Source: Nageia nagi (taxonomy: Eukaryota > Pinophyta). Taken from it: a stretch of 64,000 bases of DNA. A model generated the notes under the pieces. That model was not told where the DNA came from. It did no database searches and saw only the letters and a list, made by a program, of their open reading frames with translations. The stretch is taken from contig JBITNC010000001.1 in the NCBI GenBank assembly GCA_050084985.1, forward strand, positions 199,826,001 through 199,890,000, written 5' to 3'. The position numbers and the translations under genes are program-made. Positions 23,400-35,080 of the stretch are shown here, piece after piece. Every line of letters starts with the position of its first letter. The stretch's first letter is position 1.

Positions 23400-24300
23400 G
23401 GATTTTCATGAGAGGGATTAGTAGAAATATTTGAGAGCTTCCATTTTGGATTCAGGGGGGATTACCAATGGTTACAACTTGCAAAGTGGAGGTTGGAGAA
23501 ACTAGCAAGACATGGGGATAATTGTATTGTAAGTGCCCATATTTAGTGCATGTTTGATATCTGAAAGGAATGTGCTCATAATCAAGAGGTTATTCACAGA
23601 TATATCCTTTAGCTTCAAGTTTGAGCTTCTCTAGAATAGATTTTGCAGGTTTATGAAGATGCAAATATGAGCATAGGATAGGTTTTTATAAGTGTGAGTT
23701 TAGAGGAGTATATGTACATACCCAGAGTGTTACCTATTTTTTCCAATGTAGTTTCATTCCAAACTTCATGAGGGAGGTCAAGGATTCTTACCCAGATAAG
23801 AGCTTTCAATAGAGTTTTGGATTTAGGGTGAAAATCTATGTGACATGACTTTATAAATATACCTATGATTGCATGGAACCAAGGAAATTCTAGGAACACC
23901 TCATCATAGTCTTTGTTTGAGGAAAAGGTGGATAGAAAATACCTATGTGTGTAGAAACTGAGAGAGAATTCTTCATTTGTAAACTAGTTTTCAACTGCCC
24001 AGGAATCAATGACCTTTACCATTAGAGACTATCCAAGATATTTTTAGATGAGGGTAGTTGATTCCAATAAAGCTATGTCACTAGTTATTTCCATACAATC
24101 CAAGTCTACCATGGGCATATTAGTGGTGGCTTTCATACATCTATGCTCATTCTTGAGGGGATCTATCTTAGGAAAATGAAAAGAAGGGTGAGATTGGAGA
24201 GAAAACTTACCCTAATTATTGAACTTGGATTAATTATGTAACATATCATGATAGGAGGGTTTGGATTGGGGGGAAGGGGTGGTATTCTAGAAAAGGATGT
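23400..24300 (-). pseudogene. LINE ORF1: DUF4283 gag-like domain and zinc knuckle, broken
   Basis: Open piece 23,651-23,899 contains LKALIWVRILDLPHEVW and LEKIGNTLGMYIYS, matching the DUF4283 domain of plant L1 ORF1 ('WvRlpgLPlefw....l..IG..lG'). Just downstream, near 23,560-23,520, comes CTKYGHLQYNYP, a CCHC zinc knuckle in which two Cys are now Tyr. The region to 24,300 upstream is the N-terminal part with stops. The product would be an RNA-binding protein; it cannot be made from this copy. Confidence 0.75.
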
Positions 24301-24437
24301 AATGTCTTGACCTTATTAAACACCAAAGTAACAACTTCTCCCTTAGGTAGCTCCTTCCATGCTTCCCAACTTCCACTCTATCTGTAATTCATTCATCCTG
24401 CTACTTCATCTCATTTAATTTATAAAATTAGTCTTAT

Positions 24438-24990
24438 GTTGATCAACTAGAATGATTAGTATTTGATTGTATCCAAAAAAAACTATCCATAAAAGATAAA
24501 GTATCATTACAAATAATATTATCTATAATCATATCAATATTATACAATGAAAATTCAACTTTTGGAAAAGCATTATTAATATCATGAAAATCAGTATAAA
24601 CCCTTATCTCTTTAGTAGGTTTCGTAACAAGAAAAATGTTAGCCATCCATTCTAAATAATCAATTGGTTTAATAAATCCAGCATTTGAGTACTTTTTAAT
24701 TGCTTTTTTAACTAAGAATGTATTTGAAGGATGCATCTTTCCTAGTTTTTATTTAATTGGTTTGGCTCCTTCCTTTAGTGGTAAATTATGCATAACAAAA
24801 AGAGGATATAAAATAGGTATATCATCATAATACTAAGAAAAATTCTTTTAATTTTCAATAAATTTATTTTTGTACCTTTCTTATTGAGATGTTGGAAGGG
24901 CTACTCCAACTTTGACCAACCTTTGCTCATCACTTATCCCAATATTAACATCTACTAGCTTTTCATCTAGGGATTTTAATTCATCCTTTT
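24438..24990 (-). pseudogene. Reverse transcriptase of element A, N-terminal half
   Basis: Open piece 24,443-24,736 contains YLEWMANIFLVTKPTKEIRV, then YTDFHDINNAF (usual C.DfRdLNka.p) and LSFMDSFF...; the catalytic Asp of 'FMD' is kept. Upstream, 24,740-24,990 has HNLPLKEGAKPIK (h.lpl...akPv.qk), the usual lead-in. At its 3' end it runs into the 9-bp LINE target duplication in the middle of the domain. The rest of the domain is at 18,450-18,929. Confidence 0.85.
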
Positions 24991-27245
24991 TTGTACTAAT
25001 GAAGGAAACTTTTTTAGTCCTTAAATATCACCTATATCATCATCTCTTTGGTGAAATTGAAATAATTCATTAAAATTCACTTCTTGTCCAAAATATGCAT
25101 ACTCATTAAGAACATAACTTGTTTTCCATTTCTCATTGGATTTAGGCAATTTTGAATGTGCCCTCAAGTATTCTAAAATATCATCACTAGTACTTAAGCA
25201 ATCAAATTCAAGTGGTATAGAATCATCAATCCATAAATTTTCATCAATATCATTAGAAAGCTCAATCAAATTGTATTATTTTATAAACTTGATATGTCCC
25301 ATTATTTTCTTTGTATTCTAATCACTACCCAATCCATTCCTAGTTTTCTAAGCTCCTAAAGAAGTTGGAAAATAAGGCATATCCTATCTTGATTTACCTT
25401 AACCCCTTCCTCTATATTTGTTATTTTATGTCATGTACTTGTGAACAGAAGGAGATGAAAAGGTTTTACCCATTATGTTTTCACTTGATCCTTTGTTGAT
25501 GTATCTAAAAATGGAGATATTATTGCTATAGAATAAGAGCCCCTTCATTCTCACTATTATTATGCTATTTATTGCATTTCGGTAGTATAGCATGCCATTG
25601 AAAGCTCTTAATATTGAGAATTTTTGGTCATCTAAAATATTTGATAGACATGAATAGATTAAAGTTTTCAATTTTGTGCATGCCCATTCCTATCTCTATA
25701 ATCTAAGGCTATTTTTTTATTTCCCAACTATTGCATCTACCTCCAATGGTACAATTTCATATCTAGGACAAGTCATTATGAATTCCTCTAAGTTTGTTGC
25801 ATTACATAAGGCATATGGTTTTGGATCACTAACTATTGTATGTTTTTTTATTAACAGGTAAATTTTGTATTAGTAAAAAAGGTCAAGTTTATAAGGGTTT
25901 TCACCAACATTTATAAAAAGAGATCAGTTGTAACAATTTTCTATATGCTACAATCTCTTTTCTAGACCAAACTATCCATAAATAAGACATTTCTTTAATC
26001 TTGCTTTGACTAAAAAACAACCTTTTGTAATGTAAAAATGCTAATGAAGAAGGGATTTTTTCAACAAGCCTATCTCTTTGGGAATTTACATTTACAACTA
26101 AATATATTTATAGGTACAAAAAGTCTATAAGCCTAGTAACAAAGGTGAACCATGTAGTTGACCACCCAAAAGCTTTATAAGGTTTTATAGCATTTTTTAA
26201 TAGTTTAATTTATAAAATCTAATGTAGATCTTTATGAGAATAATATCTTTGAGACTTAGATGCTTCCCAACCTCTTCATACTTCATACTTTATTCTCCTC
26301 ATTTGAGCTTGGCCTCTTTAAGCATCTCCTTATGTAGCATAGGACTAAAAGCTTTCTTGAAGTTGACTAAAAATCCCTTATTATTTTTGGGGATTTTAGC
26401 TCTACTTCTTTGGTTACTTTACCTTTGGTCATATCAGATGCTTGGTTGAGGTTATTTGTGGACACCATCTTTTCCCGAGTCATCAATAAGTCTTGATCCT
26501 TACTCTTGAAATTCTTACAAATATTTTTGATCTTAAATTGTATAGGAGGGGATTAATATTCTAGATTTACTATCTAAATTCCTAGAAAATCTATTGCATT
26601 CTTCTCTAAATTCCCTCCTTCTCTTTTGACTTCCTTGATTATTGATGTATAAATGTATCTTAACCTTTGGTACCTCCTAATTAATTTACCATTGCCTCTT
26701 TTATTGACTAGATTGCCAACCATTTCCACCAGTTGGCCACCTTCCCAAGTCTCATTTTTTGAGCCTTCTAGCTTAGACACACACCTAGTGAAACTACTAC
26801 ATTCTCTTGTTACTAGGTATCTACTCTTAACTATCGAATACATACTACTTTCTTTTGATGCAGAGAGGAGTGTTATTTCATGAATAACATCTAATGAGTG
26901 CTCCTGAAGTTCATTATTGAATGGGCTAGATTGTATATCCTCTTGTTTAGAGGGCATAACACACTCCATATCCTTAAGAGTTGGTGTCTGACACTCTTGA
27001 GATCTATCATATATTTCTACATCTAGCTCTAATTCTAATTTGTTAGCAACTCTTGTTGATACTTCATCACTTGACAGATCAGTTTCCAAAATAAGTTTTC
27101 TTCTTATTTTTCTACTCCTTCTAGGCTCTTGCTCCATTTTTAGCAGACTAGGATTTGGAAACACATCATTGCACTTCTCGTATTTGACTCTAAATTTTAT
27201 TATATGTAACTCACATGGATATTCAAATTTCAATCTACCATGCAT
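24991..27245 (-). pseudogene. Element A linker between protease and reverse transcriptase, partly open
   Basis: Two open pieces, 26,574-27,245 (223 residues) and 25,021-25,269 (82 residues), lie in the stretch where Tat polyproteins have a poorly conserved linker. The first begins STMHGRLKFEYP (protease end) and continues with an acidic, Ser-rich sequence (SSDEVSTRVANKLELELDVE) and no known fold. The second has 'DIDENLWIDDSIPLEFDCL', also acidic. I do not recognise a domain. Between 25,300 and 26,570 there are only short frames. Confidence 0.5.
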
Positions 27246-27620
27246 TGTAGATGGTACTACATCGATATCATGAATCCATCATCTTCCTAACAATAGGTTA
27301 TATGATAAATTTGAATCCACAACTTCAAACTGAGTTTCAACTATCCTAACTCCTATTGTGACTAAAATTGTAGCTATTCCCACTAGCTTTTTTTATGAAC
27401 TATCATAGGCTCTAATTTGGAATGTAGCTTCTTCTAAGGGAGGTATCTCTACATCTTTTTCTTGAAGTTGTGTCAAAAATTTGTGGAAGCACACATTAAA
27501 AACTGATCCATTATCTACCAATGTTCTTTTTATTTCCATCCCTTTATCATAGGTGTGATATATGAAGTTAAACATTCAGCAAGGAGTTCTTTGATAAGCT
27601 TTTCAAATCTTTAAAATGAA
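27246..27620 (-). pseudogene. Aspartic protease of element A, broken
   Basis: Open piece 27,393-27,575 has RTLVDNGSVFNVCFHKFL; the active-site pattern of this clade is 'vDpGSs.Nii...', so the Asp and Gly are kept. After a stop the minus strand continues with FEVVDSNLSYNLLLGR, matching the conserved 'F.Vvd....Y..lLGRpWih', then the same frame region leads to the 26,574-27,245 piece. Protease would process Gag-Pol. Confidence 0.75.
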
Positions 27621-27899
27621 ATTACATCACATTCCTTAATAGATCTATGTTTTCTTTGGTATGGACTATTTCTTTTTTTACTAAATCATATGATATCTCC
27701 TATGTGTTTTAGATGTAGATATGAGATCATACGAACTAATCTTATCAAGAGTATTCTTCAATTCCTTAATCATACTATAATATTTTGGATTAGGTGGGAC
27801 ACTTGTTTAGTAGTAACTAGATTTGGAATGTTCCTTAATGGAACACAAACTTCTTTATCCACTAAAACTACATTCACTATTACCTCTAAATTTGAATCT

Positions 27900-28670
27900 T
27901 TCTAATTAATTTTGTATCTCCCTTGGGAAATGAGATCCAAAATTGTTACCTCTAATGCTTTGTAAAAATTTGTAGCATGACCTTTTATTTGATGATAAAT
28001 GCAATAAGCATCAAATTTTTCCATAGGAATACTATCATCTTGTGTTATTTTCTCTAATGGTTGCAATAAACCTCTTTTCATTAGATCTTTCATAATAGAC
28101 CTTGGTTGAATTGGAAATGTATACCTTCTATCTCTTGGTGTAGTTGATATTGTTAATTTAGGTGGAGATGCAGGTGCATTAACCATATTCACTATCATTT
28201 CCTCTTTTTTTATGTATGTATTATTATTTTCCTTATTGTAAGGAGTATGTGTATACTTGATATCTCCTAACTCAAGTAGAACTTTCTATTTTTGCAATAA
28301 TTCTTTTATTAATATGCCAAATCTCTAAATATAATCTCTAAATATACCACAAATTTCACTCTCATACAATTTACTATGAATAGATTACCATAACTTTTTG
28401 AATCTTGGAATAGAATTCTCTAAGGTTTCATTATTTCCCTAACATATTGCACATAACTCTATAATAGTTCCTTGCTCTTTAATATTATGCTTATATTGAC
28501 ACATGAACACCTTTATCAATGACTTGAATGAATCTATTGATCCTCTTGGAAAATTGTAGAACCATTGATTGGTGTCACCTTTTAAACTCCTTGAGAAAAT
28601 TTTTACCATTAACTTCTCCTTTGATCCCAATTTCAATAGGCACTCCTCCTAAAAGCTAATAAGATGTTGC
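27900..28670 (-). pseudogene. gag of element A, 5'-truncated
   Basis: Open piece 28,439-28,636 contains LMVKIFSRSLKGDTNQWFYN, then GSIDSFKSLIKVFMCQY, the retrotransposon gag capsid motif ('a..F..sL.g.A..Wf..L....i.sf..l...F...y'). Piece 27,902-28,198 has YCIYHQIKGHATNFYKALE (usual C..H...GH.t..C..lk), a degenerate zinc-binding motif. Upstream of 28,670 the sequence switches abruptly into the LTR of element B, so the gag start and A's leader were lost or displaced. Confidence 0.75.
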
Positions 28671-29321
28671 ACTATTAGGAATACTTAGTTTATTGACATA
28701 TATATGAAATATGACAATAATGTTTAACTAACATACATGTTCATGTTATCCCAAATACATATTCAATTAATTAAGAGTAACATACATAAAAAATGAACAT
28801 GCATTCATACAATCACACGCCACTAGCAGCATAAGCACAACATGCTAGTGATGGCATGGAATAAGTAAAATTAAGAGTGTGATAAGAAATATAAGACTCT
28901 TGAATGATTGAGTAATCATATGATGAATATGCAATAGTAATAATAAATGATGTTCTTTTAATTACAAACTTGATATTCACAAGGGTCTCCCTTAGGGCAT
29001 ACTCATTGTTCTTCTTCATTTATCTTTAGTGTTGTTATGGCTTCTGTAATGTCTTGTAGCTTAGTTTTGATCTATTATCTAATCTTAAATTTTCTTCTAA
29101 TTATATTTGATGATCCCCCCTCTTATCTCTTTATTGTGTTGCCTTTGATGTCTTTATATAGCAACACTTCTATTACAATATTTGACCGTTAGGTCATGAT
29201 ATAATGGTCCATTACATGAATTACATATATTTGGAATTTTTAAACTCTTTTTACATAATACATCATTGAGGCTTTAAAATGAATTATTTAATAAATAATA
29301 AGTTATTTTTATGCATCTACA
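28671..29321 (-). repeat. 3' LTR of element B, truncated at its outer end
   Basis: Matches 35,127-35,801 from 'tgcactattagga-tactta' onward. The first ~46 bases present at 35,081-35,126 are absent here. The + strand after 29,321 reads tttttcctctctttatagg, the complement of a polypurine tract. Within it, 28,815-28,834 and 28,841-28,860 form an inverted pair of the motif discussed in the findings. Confidence 0.8.
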
Positions 29322-29874
29322 TTTTTCCTCTCTTTATAGGTGTGATTGAAGAAATGAAATTACATGTCCAAAGAAGAAGTGTAGAAGAAAAATTTCTAAG
29401 AACTTTGAACTCTTTGTTGCACTACCCCTTGTTTTTGTTGTTGTTGATGATGATGATGAGTGTCTCTTTCTACCCCCTTTTGATTTGGATACCCTAGGAA
29501 AGGTCCTTGAATGGTGAAACCAAGGAAAAATTTGATGAAGAGTCTCTCTCCAAGAATGATGCTATGTAGATGATGGAAATGACTATGATGATGGTCCCAT
29601 ATCCAATTTTGGAGATGGAAGATGGGTTTTTTTCCCTTGTACTGCTTCAACTATGAATGTAGCCATTTTATCATTTCTAATACTCAAGAACCATTCACAC
29701 TTATGTTCATTCCTTGAAATAGAGATGATATTTGTTGATTGAGATGAAATGATGATGAAATGGATGCCATTGATAGTGTAGGGAATAGTGTGCATGTTGT
29801 TGATGGTGTGGAATTCTATGATTTTCCTTTTGCTCTTTAGGATGTAGATACCTACAATGAAGTGTTAGTAATAA
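29322..29874 (-). other. Polypurine tract and 3' untranslated region of element B
   Basis: The first 15 bases are the polypurine tract (minus strand). The rest is non-coding, similar to 15.13-15.54 kb of A. Runs such as gatgatgatgatgag (about 29,444-29,460) create spurious open frames on both strands. Confidence 0.6.
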
Positions 29875-30424
29875 AAATATGGTGGATGCATAGCGAGTTG
29901 CATCATCCATTGATGATGAGTCAATATCAACAATCTACTAATGGTTGCATCATCGGTTTATCTTTTAAATGAGTGAATAATCACTAGCTATATTGATGAT
30001 CATACATTTTATATCTATGATTCGAAGACATTATGCTTTGGATTGGTTTAAAGAAAAAACCATGTGGATACACAACAAGTTGAATTATATATTAGAGATT
30101 ATCCAATGTTAACAAGTTTCTAATAGTTGCATCACCAATTTACTTTTAAGTGAGTGAAATCTCACTAGCCATGTCATTGGCCATCGATGATCATACATTT
30201 TATGTCTATGATTTGAAGATATTATGCTATGAATTGGTTCAAAGAAAAAACCATGTGGATACACAACAAGTTGCATCATCAATTGGAGATGATCCAATGT
30301 CAACATCTTACTCATGGATGCCTTGCCAGTTTACTTTTAAATGAGTAAACTATCACTAATCATGTTGATGGCCATGAACAATCATACATTTTATATCTAT
30401 GATTCGAAGACATTATGCTATGAA
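29875..30424 (-). repeat. ~190-bp tandem repeat in the 3' region of element B, about three copies
   Basis: The 'gtggataca-aacaagttg' anchor occurs at 29,882, 30,064 and 30,255 (spacings 182 and 191). It is the most regular of the three arrays. It has the same unit and position as in A and C. Confidence 0.85.
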
Positions 30425-33001
30425 GCAAGGATAAAATTAATATAATATTGAGATATATTTTTTGCTATGCTCTAAATGACTCATAAGGATGTGAGATGTG
30501 ATACATGGGCTATGGTTGGGGTCAACTCCTAATCCATGGATAATGATTGTTTTGCTTGAAATTTTGTGTATGTTTTGTTTATAGACTATGTTATTGAATA
30601 AGTCATAGTCTACATATGGTTTTTGGTTGACTCATGCTTGTGATGTCCTACAATAGATGCAATATTTTTTCATGGAAGACCATGGCTATGATTGTTAGTT
30701 TTCAAGTAAAAATGCTTCACATCAGTCATACAATGAACATCAATAAAGCACATAATGAAATTCATTAAAATATACCTAATTTTCATCTATTTAGTGGTTT
30801 TAAAGTGAGAATTGCATAAATTTTCAAAGAAGACCCATGTTGTTGGTGGCATGAAATGTGCCTAATTTGGTGATCTTGTCTTCAACAAAAGTGATAACCA
30901 CCTTGAAAAGATGTCATTTCCATGAATATGTTAGAAAATAATATCCAAATGAAATAAAATTTTGACTTGTCCCCATTTGGGGGATTTGTAGCAATTTCAG
31001 GCTGGTGGTGGTGTGGAATTGCCTTTTTTATGTGTAGGATCTTAGACATCCTGTATTAATCCCATTATTATATTATTTTAATTTATGAATGAAACAAAAT
31101 GAGTTTGAAGATTGCTATAATAATTTTTTGAATCTACTCCAAGTAGCAATTTTTGCATATATTTAGCGTCCCTCATTCTATTGCTCATATTATTCCTATG
31201 ACAACTACATAAAATTGTTAAATAATTATAATGTAAGAAATTATTTAAAAGTGTGTTTAATTTTCCTTTTTCAAAAATGAACTAACACCCAAATTGAATG
31301 GTGCCTTCAATTGGTGATGAAACATTTTTTTTTTCCTATACCTACACTCACAAACAAGTGTAAATTTGAAAGATAGAAATTTACTATGCTATAACAAAAG
31401 GACTAAAAATTCATAATGCAATTTCATGTCATATAATGATATTCAAGTGTCACTTATCATTTCAAAAATTTGCAAATGAGTTACATTGAAGAAGCACATT
31501 TTGAATTTTTCTTATTTTATGCAATTTCATGCCAGTGGCAGCATAGTTTTAATACAAATTTAACCAAAAATTATAATTGCATTATTTTTAGTCTTGGACA
31601 AGCGGTCATAAATTGAATTAATTTCATGAATTATTTTTAGTAATTTTCCTATGATTACATGCATAATTCATGAAAATGCATGCCATTGGCAATGTGAAAA
31701 TCACATTTTTACACTTCCAAATAGAGACATTAGGGACTTAAATTTTTTCTAAGCATTTTAGTCATACAAAAGAATGATTTTGTTGGTCCTAGGAGGAAAA
31801 AATAGTGATGACCTAATTTTTAGGTCAAAGGTAAACTTATATAAATACATTTTCAAAAGAAATAATTATTTTGACTTTTTCATCAACTAGATCTCAAGCT
31901 CTTTGGTCCTCTAGCCCCCTCGAGTAATGAAGTGCTACCGAATTCTTGATTTCTTGTTGATTTCTCATATGGATTGAGTTTTAGTAGGTATTTGACTATT
32001 AAAATCTCATTATTGACTAATTTTGACCCTTCTATGATGGCAAATAATGTGTGAAAGGTAACCAACCATCCCATCATTAACAAGCAAGGCCACATAATCG
32101 AACTACTATGTACACTACCTTTTGACCACACGGTAAGTGTTTATTTTTATTTATTTTATTTTATTTATTTTTTATTGTATAATTTTTTTTATTTACTTGT
32201 TTCAATTTTGACTTTTATTTTTATTGCATGAGCTTATATTTTTACATTTTTACCTTCCAAGGGCTCAAGGTGCTCACACGAGGTGGTCACATGACATCCA
32301 TTATGCCTAAGAAGGTGTGTACATGGTCAAGGATGACCCACATGGATGACATCCTTGATCTATGCAACCTCATAAAGTTGGCCATTATGGGGCATGTGCA
32401 GCAACATATACCCCTATTATTGTACTTTTCACCTGCTCTTGATTGAGATGACCATCACCTTACTTGATGTTTACCAGATTTGGGGGATCCCCATTAGGGG
32501 GTATCATGTCCACTAGCATGAGCTTTTGGATAATAATATCCATGATATAGAGGCTCTATGGCTCATAGGGGAGCAAGATCATGATTAGGACCACCATTGT
32601 ACCTATTTGGTGGAGGCTAGCTAATTCGCATCAATAGGATGCCATTTATGGTTCTACATTATCATGATCATAGCTACTTACTTATGTCTTAAAGGAATAA
32701 ACAAATTTTTTCTTAGTAGACACTCTCAAACTTGATGAGAGACCAATCAAATAGGCTTAAAAATATGTAACGAAGCTAAAGATACTATTGGTTAAGATTC
32801 TATCTTAGGAAATGCACATTGCTAGTAGCATGAAATAGGCCTTTGCACATCATAGGTGATGTATTTAGAAATAACACAAGTTAGGAAATAAAATAAAAGG
32901 TTAAATTAATGCTTAAACATGTAGAAAATGTAGTGAACATATGTAAATAAGTACTTAAAATGAATAAAAACATGAAAAATACCCTAACTAATGTACACTA
33001 T
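30425..33001 (-). other. Non-coding interior of element B
   Basis: About 2.6 kb without recognisable polymerase or integrase on either strand. An A/T-rich pentamer run (ttttattta type) lies at 32,140-32,185. The quasi-palindromic 'catgcca-t-gcagcatg' motif occurs at about 30,840, 31,528, 31,678 and 32,818. Short open frames (31,883-32,131 minus; 32,228-32,446 plus) match nothing I know. Confidence 0.55.
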
Positions 33002-34960
33002 CTATGAGGATGAGAAAAGGTAAGCAATTATTTTGCATACCTGGGGAGTTTTTTCTTCCCAAGTACATCTTTTAGAGGTAATAATGAAAAGAAAAACCTT
33101 AGATTTAGCCTTTTGCATGCCACTAGTGCTATGGGAACAATGTTGGACACCATTGGTAGCATTCATTTGGACTCCATTTCTGATCCTATTTGGTAAAGCA
33201 TTCCTATATGCATGAGTGTTAGCAAAATGATAACATAATTCATTAGAAAGATTTACCATTTTTATGCAACCTCTTAGTTGTAAAGAAGTTAGAGGATTGG
33301 TAAAGACCCCTAGTTGTTCATTATTAGGATATACATGTCTAGCTTGCTCAATTAGTTTGGCATCCATCTTGATAGGTCCTTTGTCAATGAAATCATGAAT
33401 AATATGCTTAAGAGTCTTGCAATTTCATGTTATATGTCTAATTATCCTATGATAATTACAAAATTCTTCATAGTGAAAATGCTTAGGCTCACCATTAGGG
33501 AGCTTGGACTCAATAATAGGAGGTAACTCAACAAGTTCTTCATCCAACAAAACATTAAGAATATTATCAATAGTATAAGTCAAAGGAGTAAACTATTGGC
33601 TAGGTTTAGGGGTAGTTTTGCATTTATGAGTAACATTATTTGGTTCAATCCTATTGATATTTTTAGGAATTGTTTTCTAATGATGAGTGTGATCATTTTT
33701 CTTTATAGCATACAATTTTTTGATACATGGCTCTTTTTTTTATAATTGTATCTATCATGTCTTGTAATGACATATCATGGTTAGAGATGATAAATAGTTT
33801 ATATATAGGTAAGAGACCATTTGGAAAAGCATATTTGAAATCTTGTTTGGGCATAGTTATTCTATTTACATTTGTTTCCATATTTTTATAAAGTCCTTGA
33901 TAGATTGGTTAGGAAATTGCTTAATTTTGGACAAATCCTTGAAATAGACTTTCTTTGCAATATTATACCTAAAGTTTTTAGGAATAAATGAATCAAATCC
34001 TCATATCTATCAATGTTATTTTCAAGAAGCTAAAAGTTCCATTTTAACACCTTATCTTTCAAACTTTTGGAGAATAATTTAGCTAACAAATCCCTATCAT
34101 GCATATATTCAATAGCTTCTTCTTAGAACTTCTTAACATGCATCTTAGGATCTTGCATACCATCAAACTTCATGAATTTGAAACTCTTTTTTCCAAGAAG
34201 GATCTTAGCATGAATTCTAGTAGTTAAAGGCCTCTTAAGACATGAAAAGAAATCACCTTCATCAACCAAGATATTCTAAGATGCTACATTGCTAAAATTG
34301 GTTGAGTTAATTTTTGGGGATGGTGATGGGGTTTGAGGTGGATTATGAGGTGGGCTGGTTTGATGTTGATCTTGTACCTTTTTGACTTCAACCTCCTTAA
34401 AAACAACAAATGGACCTATAAAATTAACCCTCTCATGTTCTAATTTATCCAATATTTTAGCTAGTATTTCTAACTATTTTTGCAAATTTTCTTTGTACCA
34501 ACTAGTAGTATATTGGAATTCAAGAAGGATACCAATTTTGATGTGATGTTATTGTAATGTCCAACTAAGTTGTGACTTATAAGCCTCATTAATCATTTGA
34601 TCAAGTAGTTGGTTGATAAGAGCTCTAGGATATTCTTCTTGTATAATATTCTTATCTTTAGGATTCATACCTTTTTTGAATTGATCATATTTGAGGATCA
34701 GGTGGTTGTATTCTTCATCATCTTCATCTTACACATCATCCTATCAAGCATAACCTTCATGAAAATTCCCCTCTAGTGTTTATTCATATTCTACATTGGT
34801 CTCCACAACATGATTTGTCTTAGCTATTTCCATATCGTTGGTAGTGTGGTCATAGTCTAGTACACTAATAGCAGTGTTCCTTTTCTTAAGCTTCTTACTA
34901 CCTATTACCTCATCTTTGCAAGATAGGTAGAACAAACCCTAGCTTTATCATTTTATTTGG
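33002..34960 (-). pseudogene. gag of element B, broken
   Basis: The minus strand at about 34,190-33,900 gives FMKFDGMQDPKMHVKKF, then RDLLAKLFSKSLKDKVLKW, a retrotransposon gag core. Pieces 33,693-33,881 and 33,002-33,367 follow. Near 33,470-33,350 is EFCNYHRIIRHIT-NCKTLKHI, the 'EFC.yHr..GH.t..C..lk..i.dli..G.i' signature of Tat-type gag, with Gly and a Cys-adjacent residue altered. The part above 34,300 is a degenerate N-terminal region (FVVFKEVEVKK-like). Gag without pol implies dependence on a partner such as A. Confidence 0.7.
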
Positions 34961-35068
34961 ATACTATTCAAAGTGCTTCATCTAAAGGGAAAAATAGCAA
35001 CAAAAATAGATTCATGACTTCTCAAAGGGAATTGCCCTAGAGGAAGACCTAGGTGTGTGAGAATGTCG

Positions 35069-35080
35069 GGTTCACCAAAA
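35069..35080 (-). other. Primer binding site of element B
   Basis: The minus strand reads TTTTGGTGAACCCGACATTC directly after the 5' LTR. The TGGTGAACC core is shared with element A (35,901-35,913). It is not the iMet site used by T and D. I do not assign the tRNA. Confidence 0.6.

Larger units (their letters stand above)
18939..24428 (-). mobile_element. L1-type LINE inserted in element A's reverse transcriptase
   Basis: About 5.5 kb, minus strand. It is flanked by a perfect 9-bp target duplication, tagtcttat, at 18,930-18,938 and 24,429-24,437. The 3' end carries a short A tract (eight or nine T on the + strand at 18,940-18,947) after a 'tatc' sequence, typical of plant L1 ends. Domain order on the minus strand is a gag-like ORF1 with DUF4283 and zinc knuckle (24.3-23.4 kb), endonuclease (22.9-21.5 kb), reverse transcriptase (21.4-20.25 kb) and a C-terminal zf-RVT-like region (19.8-19.2 kb). 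It appears nearly full length. All frames have stops. Confidence 0.9.

Noticed and set aside
29396-29910. Overlapping His-rich open frames on the minus strand
   Set aside because: They arise from gat/atg-type microsatellite-like sequence in the 3' untranslated region of element B and are not conserved in element A.
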